64,000 nt of DNA from Todiramphus chloris collaris (taxonomy: Eukaryota; Chordata; Aves; Coraciiformes; Alcedinidae). Below are positions 23,394-35,205 of this stretch, piece after piece; position 1 is the first letter of the stretch; every line of letters starts with the position of its first letter. The stretch is taken from contig JANVCC010000018.1 of assembly GCA_025345505.1 (NCBI GenBank), positions 33,158,439 through 33,222,438 on the forward strand, read 5' to 3'. The translations under genes and the position numbers were made by a program. The notes beneath the pieces were generated by a model. It had not been told where the DNA came from. It searched no databases and saw only the letters and a list, made by a program, of their open reading frames with translations.

Positions 23394-24928
23394 TTTTTTT
23401 ATTGCCACCTCACTACTTGCCTTAAGGATCTGCAAGTGTTTGGACTGTGTTGAACTTTTAAGACAAGCTAAAGGCTTGTACTAGTACCTAGGGAAGTTAG
23501 AAAAACTAAAGCACCTTGTTTATTATTGTACCTCTGTCAAGGTCTTCACATCTGTTTCAATACTATTGAGAAGAAAATGTGGGAGAAGAATGAAAGGTTT
23601 TTTAAAGATTTTCCTCTAGCTGAGGGAGGATTTCCCTTTTTTCAGGTACCACCCAGCTGGCACTGGAGTCTCTTGGTGTGGAACTCAGGTGCTTCTGGCT
23701 ATAGTGAGTCATACATGGAATGGTTTGGTGATAGCTGATACCACATCTTTGTGCCGTTGGATGTAATGGAAGTCAAATTTTGACCCAGATGCATGTGATA
23801 GTATTCATTTGGAGTTCACCAGAGCATGAAACATAATGAATACTCCAGTATATGTTGTTAGCATGTCACCTGAATTGGCTTCCTGGGTCTTGCCCATCAT
23901 TCTGGATCATCCTGGATCCGTGATGCCCTGGAGGTGTGATCTGAATCTTTGGTACTTGAAGTGCAGATAGCTGCTCTCTCTGAATCAGACTTCTTTTTTC
24001 AGGTTCAGATACTGCCCTTAAAGAAGCCCTTTGTAAATTATTCCCAAGAGACCTGCCTTTTTTCCTTTTCTTTTTTTTTCTTTTATGTTGCTACTTACAG
24101 GATATCCTGCCTTTTGTGTTTCACAGCTCACTGGAAATGAGCAGGATTTGGGTGCCTCAGTCCTACAAATGACCGTGCAGCATCACATGCTCTTTGTGGA
24201 CTGCATCTACCAGGACAGATTGCAAATGGAGTTTGTACAATAGAGCAAGTAAAACTGGCTGCATCAGTATGGTTTTCTGAGGATGAAAGAGATGCTGGTT
24301 TTTTGTTTTACTTGGCAGCCAGGCTTGCTGTCTAGTGAGTAGTGGGGGGACACAGGGAAGCACATCTGGTGGGAGCAGAATTTAAGGACTGGAAAGAGGG
24401 TTTTAAAGAAAGCCTGTATTTATGTCTACTGTGCCTTCCCTTGTTGAGGATGACCAGTGTCAAACCAGTAAGGACTGGATTGGGGATGGCTGTAATTACT
24501 TGGAATCTGGCAACTTATTAAGTCTGCTCGTCAGCCTGAGGTTGGGAGGGTGATGTGGAGGACGCGTTTCTGTGGGGAGTGCTTCTCTCACAGCAAGCTT
24601 TGCTCACATGTGCCCAGCACAGCCTGGGAAGGCCTGCAGAAGATTGTACTTGCTCCCCATGTGAATGACCAGGAAGGGGTATTTTTTGTTGTTGCAGGCT
24701 ATTGTGGGTTGCTGCTCTGCTGGGGACTCCTTTGACTACTTACTGTGGTCCTTGTACTGCATGATACCACACTGATCTTGTTCTAGGTCAGCAGAAGCAC
24801 CTCATCAGCACACCAAGAGCACTCTAGCAAAGAAAGCCCTATGCCTATTGCCACCCAAAATGCATGTGGATTCACTAGATTCCTAGACCAAAGCAGCGAT
24901 CTGTTTTCTTGTTTGGGGAAATATGGAA

Positions 24929-24954
24929 GGGGGGGGGGGGGAGGGGGGGGGGGG
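24929..24954 (+). repeat. Poly-G run interrupted by one A
   Basis: Thirteen Gs, one A, then twelve Gs. It lies on the MYO6 sense strand within intron 1 and has high G-quadruplex potential. Run length may be inaccurate because such tracts are hard to sequence. Confidence 0.85.
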
Positions 24955-27880
24955 AAGAAGGAAAAGTGTTGTATTGAGATGAAGAGCTGCTTTACAAGCT
25001 AATTTGAGGTGCAGCTTAATGTGTACAGGGGAGGCACTTTAGAGCAGAAGGGCTTGAGAAGGGGAGTAACTACCAGAGGTACAGAATTTGTAATGCTGGT
25101 ATTGAGCAGGGTGGTGTTAAAGAAGCAACCGCATGGTGTAAGGAAAGCACGATGGGGAGCAGTGGCTGATGAGCTGCGGACATGCGGAACGGAGGAGGCT
25201 GAGAAGTGGTTTGCCTTCCAGGCAGAGTCTCACTGGCTAGCTGGGCTCAGAGGCACAGCATGGTGCAGGACCAGTACAGCTCCCCTGGCTGGATGGAAAG
25301 CTCCTGGCCTCATGGTGTTCCCCAAATCCAAAAGCAGTCCAGAGCATTTCAGAGAGTTTTTCTTACCTGGAATAGCATCAGTGATTTTCTAGGATTGGCC
25401 TTTTCTGTTGCCATGTTGTATTTTCAGTGATCCTGCTGTTTCAAAGTTTTTTGACTTGCTGATAGCTTTAACAAGAAATGTTTCTTTCTGGAGAGCAAAG
25501 AGATGCTTTGTATTTAAAAAAAGGCGTTTTGAGGCTGGGATGGGAGATAAACCGATTTGTGGATGCCTAGAGAATGGGTGGAGGCCAAGTGTCAAAGAAG
25601 ATGAAAATCATTCACTACAGTTGTGTATCTTTCATTGCACTGCTACAGTGGAAGGGCAGGCCACAGGAAATATTAGTCCTCTGTCCTATACCTCCCTTCC
25701 CTTATGTCTGTTGGTATAAAACTAGTTCAGGTGACCTGCAGCAGTAGAGACTTACACAGGAAGGCTGCTGTAGTTATTAGAGCACTTTCTGGGTGGCTCA
25801 GGATTTGTCTTTGAAGCCACACCTGGTGTATTAGGGTTGCCTCGGCCATTATTACAGCACACACTCTGTATACATTTCCAGAACGATGTCAAAAGCTTCC
25901 GTATCAGAGGAGAATCATCACACAGCACAGGCTGCTGGATGCATGAAGGAATTAGTTAAATTACAGCATCCAGTAAAACTTGAAAGAGTTTTATAGAGTA
26001 GAAGACCAAATACTTTTTTGACAACCTTTGAAATACATTTATGCCTCTCTGTTCCACATTTAAGCTTGAATGTCAGCAAATTTTGCTAACTCATCACTTC
26101 TAAAAAAAAAAGGAGAATATTTATTGTCTCTTTACAGACCCAATGCACTGGTAATTTTTCTTTTAGCAAAATTAGATCTGTATCCTTCACAGGTCATAAC
26201 ACTGGGAGATTATCCAGCAATGGCTCACCCTTTTCTGTGAAGGGGCTGTAGGAAATGGCTATTGCTGGTTGTGCAGGCATGTGACAAGGCATTTGATTAA
26301 TTTCTTGTTTTCCATGTTGTTCCCAGGTTATATGAGTTATTCAAGGAACATTATTTTGTTTGGGGTTTTTTTTAAGTTTGTCAGAGTAAACTATTATAGA
26401 TAGCAAGTTCTTTTTCCTAGTCACTCAAATAAAGAAGAAAATCTCAAAGTTGTGAATTTCCATTTAACACAGCATTGATACACTGAAATGCAATGTCAAG
26501 TTAATGGCTAATATTATTAATTTTCTTTCTGTGTAGTAAGAAAGAAATATTGTCTGCTTTTGGGTTTTTGGAGGTACTGTGGCAAAAATAGACTCCAGGC
26601 TTATAGTTCAATCTTCTGAACTCTAGTTGAGTCCTCCTTTTAAATATCCTCTCTTTATTAATAGAAATAATAAGATAATTCTTCAGCCCCTGTGTCATTC
26701 AATCAATGAAAGGAAACATGGATGTCCCTGTAATTGAAGCCAGGTATGCTATTGTGAAGGGTGGAACATGAGTCTTTGTGAAGAGAGGTGGAGTCTCCAT
26801 TAACATGGTGTGCCGAGGGTACTGATTCATCTGTTGATGCATTTTGCAAAATGGGTCTGTGGGTTGGTTGTGTTTTTTGATTTTTGTTTTGGTTTTTTTT
26901 AGTTTACAAAGTTTTGGGTTGTGTCAGTTGGGCTGCTGTGTACTTACTCTTTTGGACCTCAATTATTCTGGAGTTCTTGCCTTGAGACTTCATACAGGTC
27001 TGTGGATGGTGACTGAGCCCCGTGTGTTTATTTCTATCTCTGTCTCAAGACCAAACAAAGGAATTGGGCTGTTCTGGGTTCCTGAGGAAACGCCTGACTT
27101 GAATTAACCATCTGAGTTCTTCATTGTAGTTAGTTTTGTCTCTATTCTGCACATAATTGTTTCTTTTAACACGGTGTTTTGAATTTTTTTTCAGATGACC
27201 TTTGAAGATCTTTTATCATATGATGTTGTAATACAACTATAGTTACAGGCTTTTAGTTTTATAGTTCCCATGAATAATTCAAAATTAAAAACTCTTCCCT
27301 CAGGAAGACATTTGCTCCAGAGAGGAAATACAGGAAACGTATGCAGAGTGTAACATTAACCCACCACTGCCTCTCTGAGAAAGTGCTCAGATCCTTCGAC
27401 AGTGTGAAGGAAACCCATCATTACAGCAGATTTGGAATATTTCTATTCGTAAGGAGAAAACTTAATTGATCCTATCTGACTTTCATGTAGAATTTCTTAC
27501 TCACTGTAATTTAAGCTCCTATAGAACTCTTATCTTTGGATGAATTTACAAAGAAGTTATATGGAGAATGTGCATCTGCAATAAAGACTGTATTTGCTGG
27601 AATATAGGAGATGTTGGAAGACCTCCAGATTGGAGTCCCAAATAGAGTGAATTTGAGTTTGTGGGCCCACTGATGATAAGTGTCACAGGATCCCACATTC
27701 TTTCCTTCAGTAGCAGCACAGCCTCTTCTGCATCTTTGATCAGTCTCTTTGGTTTAGAATAGTATTATTCATCCTGTAGAAACTAGTAACATGTTCATTT
27801 TCCATTAAAAAAATCAGGAACTCTTTTGTCATTTACTGTTTGCCAGTCAGCAGTGAGGGCCTTGTAATTACAAGTGGAGA

Positions 27881-27965
27881 GGAAAGTTGTAAAGATGTAC
27901 AAGGAGAAAATGTTTTGCCTTGGAAGATTAAGGGGATGTGTCTTCAAGGTTAGATATTAGTAATA
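27881..27965. repeat. 85 bp dispersed direct repeat, copy 1
   Basis: Begins 'ggaaagttgtaaagatgtac', includes 'ttgccttggaag' and 'aaggggatgt', and ends near 'attagtaata'. A second copy in the same orientation starts 672 bp downstream at 28,553. By eye, identity is roughly 85-90% with a few one-base indels. Similarity stops sharply on both sides. I do not recognise it as a known transposon. Confidence 0.85.
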
Positions 27966-28552
27966 TGCTTTTAATCACACATGCATTAATTAAATGCTTT
28001 TATCATCAGGACTTTGAGTGTGACTTCCTGAAGTGTCTCCTAGACCTTTTGTTGACATTTCTGAGTACTTGCAGTATCTGCAAATGCTGAAAACAATCAA
28101 GAATTGACTCTCGAGTGTCTCTGGCAGAAGGCACTAGCACTTAAATTTCTTTATGTCTATATATGCACGGAAAATAAAAAAAAGGTGGCTGCTTTGCAGA
28201 CTGAGTGTGATGTCTTGCAAATCAGACTGAAAAATATTTGAACTAGGAAGAAAAAAAAGTCCTTGTTTAAAATCTGTGTTACTGGTTAAAAGTAATTCTA
28301 CAAAAGATTTTCAAAATGCTTGGTAGCCTTTGTGTTTAAAATAGTGCGAATTTCTGGTCTGTGTGGCCACTGTTTCCAGTGACAGTGTACTGTAGCTTTT
28401 TCTGCTAGAGTGAAGAATTCTGTAGTCTGTTTTCAATGTAAATACTGTATATATTTAACCTGTGATTACATGATCCCTACTATTTTTTGTTTAGCAAAGG
28501 GTTTGTTTGAAACTTAATGGAATTTTTATGTGGTTGGTATTCAGCACATATA

Positions 28553-28638
28553 GGAAAGTTGTAAAGATGTACAAGAAGGAAATGTTTTTGCCTTGGAAGA
28601 ACAAGGGGATGTATCTTCAAACTTAGAAATTAGTAATA
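28553..28638. repeat. 85 bp dispersed direct repeat, copy 2
   Basis: Direct partner of 27,881-27,965. It shares 'ggaaagttgtaaagatgtac', 'gccttggaag', 'aaggggatgt' and 'attagtaata'. It is followed immediately by a T-rich run (about 28,641-28,666), which the first copy lacks. Confidence 0.85.
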
Positions 28639-31600
28639 ATTTTTTTTTTCTTTTTTTTTTTTTTTAGTGGGAACAAGTTTGAAACTATTCAGTTAGTTTG
28701 TGTGAGAATTGGAGGAAGGCTTTAAAGGTGCTGCTCTTGATCACAGGAGGTGTTTGAATTAAAAGGAAAAAATATAAGAAGATTTAAGTATCTTTGAAAC
28801 ATGCTTAGGAACTATTTCACGTTATCCTCTTCTCTAATTGATTAACTGGATAATAGGTTTAAATGTGCCAAATAACAAAACCCATGGATTTTATAGCAAC
28901 TGATCTAAATTGATCTAATTAAGTTTGGTTGTTCCTTTTGTATCACCTGGGTGAATCCTAATGAGGTGTAGCAGGTTGCATTAAATGGGGTTTTGCCCAT
29001 TTCTTGGGAACGGTATTGAGAAAATTAGAAATTTTGTCAAGAATGTTAATTAAATAAAAGTAGTAGGTGGCAATGGCTGTTCAGGGCATTTTTGCTCTAG
29101 CTCTATCTGTCCCTTCTCACTCATTTAGGCAATTCCATTTGATTGCCTTTCTTGATGGTCTCAATATTGAGTGTATTGACTACACCTTGAATGTGTAGAC
29201 GTGTAGCTGATAACATGGTTTAAACCCATGTCTTCAGCTGTGGTGTCAGTTTTGTTCATTACCTTGTAAAATCTGTGTTGTGTTTTTGATTTCTGGACCT
29301 CCTGAAGTTCCTGCTGGACACCTCGATTCTGTCAGAGATGTTACATCTGTGGGGTCTTTGGAACGTGATTTTTTTCTTAATCTCCTTTTGAGGGCTGCCA
29401 AACCAGCAGTTCAAAATAACTCTTCTAAAAGAGTGTCCTAAAGGTCATATTGGCCACATCTCAGTGATCCACATGAAGTGCTCTACTTTTTTAATTAGGC
29501 AGCATGATGTCAGCCATCCTTGACATCACGTAGCTCAAAGAAGTGTCAGTAATCAATTTCAGAAGCCCTGCTGATAGAGTTTCTGTTACGTTTTCCCTTT
29601 TTTCTCTTTGTGTTGAACAAACACAAGAACAAACAACACAGTTTGGTGAATACTACTATGTGCACTTGCTTCTTTTTGGAATGTTTAAAATTCGGTCTTC
29701 ATTCACTGAAGGTAGAAGTAATGGTTTTCTAGCTTGGCCTTGAACATCTGAACTCAAGGTCGATCCAGGTAATTTAGGCCATGCTTGTGTGTATTTTGAG
29801 AGTTTTTGCAAAATGTTACAGGTAAGTAACATCAGCTGGGGGAGGTGAGAAAACCTGCTGATTTATCAGAAATATTGAACAAAATCTTGATTCAAAGCTA
29901 TGGAAAAGCCATTAGGTTTGGAAAGGTCTGAGTTTGTAACCTGAGTCATTAAGAATCATTAGACTTCATCTCGTGCGTGTATTTCCAAAGATGTGGAGAG
30001 CCAAGGTAACAGCTTGCTGTTGCCTTAAGGAGTTCCTGCTCTCATCTCTGCCTTCTTGTGGATATTCTGCTTCTTGAACTGGGAGGAGTTATTAAAGTGG
30101 ATGAAACCATGCACTTTGGCAGAGATAATTTCCGCTGTTGCAGTGCGGTGAGCTGGCTTGCAGGCACTGGGGCTGATACTGCCCAAGTTGAGGAGGAGGG
30201 AACTGAGAAACTGAGAAATGTGACTGTCTGTGGGGCAGTGAGCTGTTAAATTGTCTCACCTGCTTGTGTGGTGTGGTTTTGTTTGTTTGTGGGGTTTTTT
30301 TGTGGTTTTTTTTTTTAGTGCTCTTTTCTAAGCCACAAAATGTCCTGGATACCTCTTGATAGTTTCCTAGTTGATTGGGAGTGGAGCACTACATAGTGAG
30401 AAAGGGGCCCAAGTTGTCCTGGCAGAGGGGAAATAGGGTTTTACTTGTTCTTCTTTTGGTGGAGTTATCTGTGGTTTATGGGGAAGAGTAACATTGAACT
30501 GATATGGTATTTGGGAACTTTAAACTTCTGCATGTGGGTTTTGTACGCTGTCCTCAAGGCTAATTTTAATAGTGTCTTCCAGTGTGTTTTTTAAAACAAT
30601 TTGTATTTACATTTTATATATTGCTCATAAAAGAAAGAAAAGTTTACTTTTTATAATGTGATGTTCCAACAGGAGCAGAAATTTTGATATGTTATTAGAT
30701 GTGCACAACTGCACATGTTAGCTAGGCTTTTGGTTTAAAGCCTGAATTCAAATCTCTCCTGTCTGACAAGCGGCAGGAAGATTAATCTCCTGTGGACAGA
30801 GGAATCCATACTCCAGTTTTAGACAAAACACGATGATTAAAGTTGCTTGTAGGTTGAATAAGCGCAAGCCTTTGTTCAGGACTGCAGGACAGGGTTATGT
30901 CGGAACACGCAGGAACAGGACTTGCTCGCATTCCTGTTGCTGCTGCTTCCACGTTTCCTGTTCACAGTATCATCTGATGGGGCGCTGGTGGTGAGTTACC
31001 TGCTGAGAATATAAGCTGTATTTTACCTTGAGACCTGTTGTTTGATTAGACAACAATGTCTCTGGCCATCCTCATGCAGCCAGGTGAGAGCTGCTCCTCA
31101 GAGTGCAGTGCCCTTGTGTGAGTTGGTGAGAGCTGTCTGGTGGTGGCTCACGGGATGGAGGCTCGGGATAATTTAGAGGGAATGGAAGTTAACTTTAATT
31201 GTGCTTTGTTTTTAGAGAGCAAGATCACTACAATTATATAGAAGTCCAAAGGAGAAAACTTGGTTTGGCTGGCATTTGAGCTCTGGTTTTCAAAAGCAGT
31301 GTACATTTTAAGTATTGAACTTTGGGTATCTAAGGTTAAATGTGTTGTAGTAGGAATACTCTGTCCTTGGGCAGGGAAGAAGGAAGAATAAGTTAGCTTG
31401 CATTATTTAAAAAAAAAACAAAACAAAAAGTTATGAGAAGCTGCCTTCCCATTGTTTAAGGCCTTTCTTGCTGTTTAAGTAATGCTGTATGACCGGTACC
31501 TATATGTTATATGATCTCTAATGCACTGTATTAAAAAATGAAGCTTAGATTAAGTTGAAGATAAAATGCAGTTTGAAAAAGGGGGAAAATGCCCTGAACT

Positions 31601-32459
31601 GGCCTGTGACTATGTTAGAGCAGCAGTCTACGATTTCTGTCTTTCCCTGTGCCAGAAACCATCAGCAGCTGGATGAAGTATGTGTCTGTTAGTGTTAGAG
31701 CTCGCTATTGTGCTCAACCCCCTGCTTGTCTGCACTTACTGCACAGCAGATCCAGGCACCAAACTGGATCCCGTTTGGATGAAACCAGAATGGAAGATTC
31801 TTCTTAGGAAAACACCTGATATTCTCCAGCTGTGAATTCATATTAAGTCCAGGGGCTCAGACTAGAGCCATTTGGTGCTGGCCTTCAGAATGCCTGTGGT
31901 ATGTATGGGCACGAACCCTGCAGCGCTGCTGCTTCATGGTACAAATTTGCTCCTGTTGTACTCTATTACTTGCTGATATAGATGTATCTGTTGAGTTTAA
32001 AACTAATTTTGTGGGGGATTTATATCAGGACAAGTAATAATTTGAAAAAATTCTGGAAATAATATGCCCTACACTTCTGAAATTTGTGCTCTTACTGAGA
32101 TAATGGGTGTTATTTAAAGGTCTGCAATTAATAAAAAAAAAAAAAAAAAGAAAAACACACCAAACCCCCACCAAATCAGATGTATCTAAAAATGACCATA
32201 CAGGGCTGCTATATGGCTCCTCTGGTCTTGCTCTAAAATGTGTGCAGTTTAATTCAGAATATTGTAGGCAGGCCTGTAAAGCAACGAAATGGAGGAAAGG
32301 TGTCACTTAGAGTTGTAAATAATGTGTTTTCATTTTTTCATTTTCTTTCTGAGATGAAAATTAATGTGATACAATCCTAGCCCCACCATCATGTTAAATT
32401 CTGGGATAACTGTAAAAGAAAGTAAAGCACAATAGAAACTGAATATTCATCCTGACAAG

Positions 32460-32576
32460 GCTGGGTGAGGCTCTGAGCAACCTGCTCTAGTGGGAGATGT
32501 CCCTGCCCATGATGGGGGGGTTGGAACTGGATGATCTTTAAGGTCCCTTCCAACCCTGACAATTCTGTGATTCTAT
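32460..32576 (+). mobile_element. CR1 LINE 3' tip, sense
   Basis: The last ~115 bp of a CR1 in sense orientation: 'gctctgagcaacctgctcta', 'gggagatgtccctgcccatg', 'ggaactggatgatctttaag', 'gtcccttccaaccctgac' and terminal 'attctgtgattctatg'. It is severely 5'-truncated. It is the only sense CR1 I see inside MYO6. Confidence 0.93.
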
Positions 32577-33579
32577 GTAGTTGAAGCAGGAGAAGGGCAA
32601 AGTGGTGGTGATGAGTTTCCTAACCTCTAGAGATGTGCTCTTTGTATAAATAGATGACATAGTCTGAGCTGAAGGCTCAAGTGCCATAGGTGAATGCTTT
32701 TGTCTTCGAGCCGCCGAGTCCATTGGGAAGTAGCAGTGGCAGCGTGCCAGCGCTCATTCACCCTGGAATTTTGTTCAGCTGTAATTGCTCAGGAAGTTTT
32801 GAATTTGGAAACACCTGAGCCGCGTTTTGCGGCTGAATTTACAAGCTGACTAAAATAAGATTTCCTTGACTCCGTTTTGGCCTCTTTGCCAAAATAAATA
32901 AGCCGTTGTTAGCATGTGACCATGGTGGTTTGTCCTTTGCGTGAGCATCTGTACAAAATTTCTAACTATGCTTAAGTGTTGGTCCTGGTAGCCGTGATTC
33001 TGCATAGGTTATTTTCACTTTACTTTCATATGGGATGTATTGAGACCATGTGTGCGTGTGGTTGCTGTGCAGTTCCCAGCCTCGAGGATGGCCCTCTGGC
33101 GTGTGTGAAGAGACAGTGCGTTCATTGTATCACCTGCACCACGGGACTTGCTATCGAAAACATTAACATCCCCCTGAATTTCTTCTGAAAGATGGATTTG
33201 GCCAAGCCTGGTCTCTTGTATAGGTTTTGTAACACTTGGACAGAAAATTAATAATTATTTTTGTGGCAATGCTGGTTGGTAAGTCACAGTTGACTTTGAC
33301 AGATTCTTTTGAGTAAGGATGCACTTTCATGCAGCATTCCTGTTAAATTAATAAATAACATGGCGAGTAGTGTGCAGATGGTGTTTTCAAGGTTTTAAAA
33401 TCAGTCAGTAAAATACAATTGGACTTTGATTTCAGTCTTCTGCCTTAGATCTTTTAACCGTTTTCTGAACAAGAAGTGAGCGTAACGTTCCTGAGCTGGA
33501 TTTCTTAGAACCTGTGATCTGTATGGTAGTGTGGGAGCTGCATTGGTTTCTTGCTGCAGCTGCTACAATGCTGACCTGG

Positions 33580-34393
33580 TGTCCTGGTTTCAGTGAGAAC
33601 AGAACTAATTTTGTTCAGTGATTTTACCTTCTAGCTCAGTTCTTCTAACTGCACTGTCTGTAGTTAGCAGCCTGTTCTCACAGGCAGTGTCGCTGCTAGC
33701 AGTGATAACACCCCATGGTTAGAGTTACTGCCAAGGATTGGTGTGCAGACCAAGGCCACTGCTGGATCTTGTGTGTCACGTTGTGGGGTGCAGAAAGTGA
33801 AAGGCTGCACCTGCAGGGAGGAGTGGACAGGACGGGTGACTCTGAACTGACGAACGAGGTATTCCAGCCCATGTACATCATGTTTGGTATAGAGCTGAGG
33901 GAGCTGAAGGGTCACTGGGCTCTTCTCCCCTCTTGGACTGCTTTGCCAGCTTTGCTTGGCTTGGCTTGGCTCGGCTCGGGTCTTCTTTCGGTTCCTTCCT
34001 CAGAGCACCCAAGGAGGCCTCTGTCCATTCTGCCTTTGATCCCGGTCTTTGTGCTCCTGAACCCGGTACCAGAATCCAGCTCCTGAACACAGCTCCCATC
34101 TGCTGCGGGGCCCAGTCTGGGACTCCCTCAGTGCCTGCTCCACAGCGTCAGTGGTGACAGTGATGTAATTGCCATCGGGGGGCTTGGGTTCAATACTGGT
34201 TTTGTATATATTTGTATATATTCCATTTTTATTATTATTAATTTCATTTTCAATAAACCTGTTCTAGTTTCCTTTTCTAATGGCCAAGTCTCTCTCCCTT
34301 ATTCCCTTTCTCTTCCCCTTTGGGGAGGGAGGGGGGTTAACAGAGAGCGTCTGCTGTAGGTCTGAGGGGCCTCCCTGACCCTAAACCATGACA
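33580..34393 (+). mobile_element. Solo LTR (ERV), sense orientation in intron 1
   Basis: About 814 bp with TG...CA ends ('tgtcctggtttcagtgagaa' ... 'ccctaaaccatgaca'). Flanking 'cctgg' and 'cccgg' fit a five-base target duplication with one mismatch. A polyadenylation signal AATAAA at 34,252-34,257, in the same sense as MYO6, lies about 140 bp before the 3' end as expected for the R/U5 part. A CTTGG/CTCGG pentamer tract lies at about 33,955-33,979. It belongs to the same family as the antisense LTR at 8,641-10,986. No gag, pol or env sequence adjoins it, so it is a solo LTR. Confidence 0.85.
34252..34257 (+). promoter_or_regulatory. LTR polyadenylation signal AATAAA
   Basis: Canonical hexamer within the sense-oriented LTR in MYO6 intron 1. 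In a retroviral LTR this directs 3' end formation. Whether it is used on MYO6 pre-mRNA is unknown. Confidence 0.6.
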
Positions 34394-34771
34394 CCCGGTA
34401 GTAAGAAAACCAGCCTGTCTGGCAGGATGACATTTGTCTCAGGCTGTGGCAAAATCTGAGCAAAGAGTATCTGTGATTCAGAATCTGTGTACTGCTTGGC
34501 TTTGCACCTGTGTTTAGGGAAGACCAGGACTTCTCTCAAACCTTGCAGAGAGTTAGTGTCCTACCAAAAATGAGAGAGTTGAGCTGTGGTCAGGATGTGG
34601 CTAATGTGGGAGTCGTTATGGTCTGCAGTTTTCCCTGCTTCTGAGATCCTGTTGGTGTTAATGGTAGATTTTGTCTGATTTATTGCTTTTCAGATGCCTG
34701 GCCTTTCTAGTGTTTTACCTTCTGTGAAAATACAAGCTCCTCTGGAACGGTACAAGAATTAAAGGTTATTT

Positions 34772-35205
34772 TAGAATCATACAATGGTTTGGGTTGGAAG
34801 GGTCTTTTACAGATCATCTAGTCCAACTCCTCTGCTATGGGCAGGGACATCTTCAACTATATCTGGATGCTATAAGTCCTGCCAAACCCTGACCTTGAAC
34901 ACTTCTAGGGATGGGGCATCCGCAGCTTCTCTGGGCAAACTATTTCAGTGCCTTACCACCCACATCATAAAAAATGTTTTCCTTATACCCAATGTGTATC
35001 TCTTGTCCAGTTTAAAACCATTGCTGTTTCCCTGTCACTAAAGGCCCTGGTTAAAAGTGTTCCTACATCTTTTTTACAAGCCCCCTTTAATTATTGTAAG
35101 GCCACTATAAGGTCTCCCCAGTGCTTTCTCTTCTCCGGGTTGAACAACCTCAACTCTCGTAGCTTTTCCGCATAGAAGTGTTCCAGTCCTCTGATCATTT
35201 GCATG
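34772..35205 (-). mobile_element. CR1 LINE 3' end, antisense
   Basis: Starts 'agaatcatacaatggtttgg' (complement of the CR1 terminus). It continues through 'gatcatctagtccaactcct', 'ggatggggcatccgcagctt' and 'gctttctcttctccgggttg' to 'tccagtcctctgatcatttg'. About 430 bp, 5'-truncated, located 379 bp after the LTR in intron 1. The far edge is approximate. Confidence 0.92.

Noticed and set aside
25009-25392. 127-codon + strand frame
   Set aside because: No domain or homologue recognised, overlapped by another frame, no promoter or splice context.
11502-33500. A shared 16-mer 'aacgttcctgagctgg' at about 11,503 and 33,485
   Set aside because: Flanks do not match. Roughly one 16-mer coincidence is expected by chance among all pairs in 64 kb.
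33664-34157. Frames on both strands near 33.7-34.2 kb, with a matching peptide at 10.8 kb
   Set aside because: The shared peptide reflects the two copies of the solo LTR, not a conserved gene.
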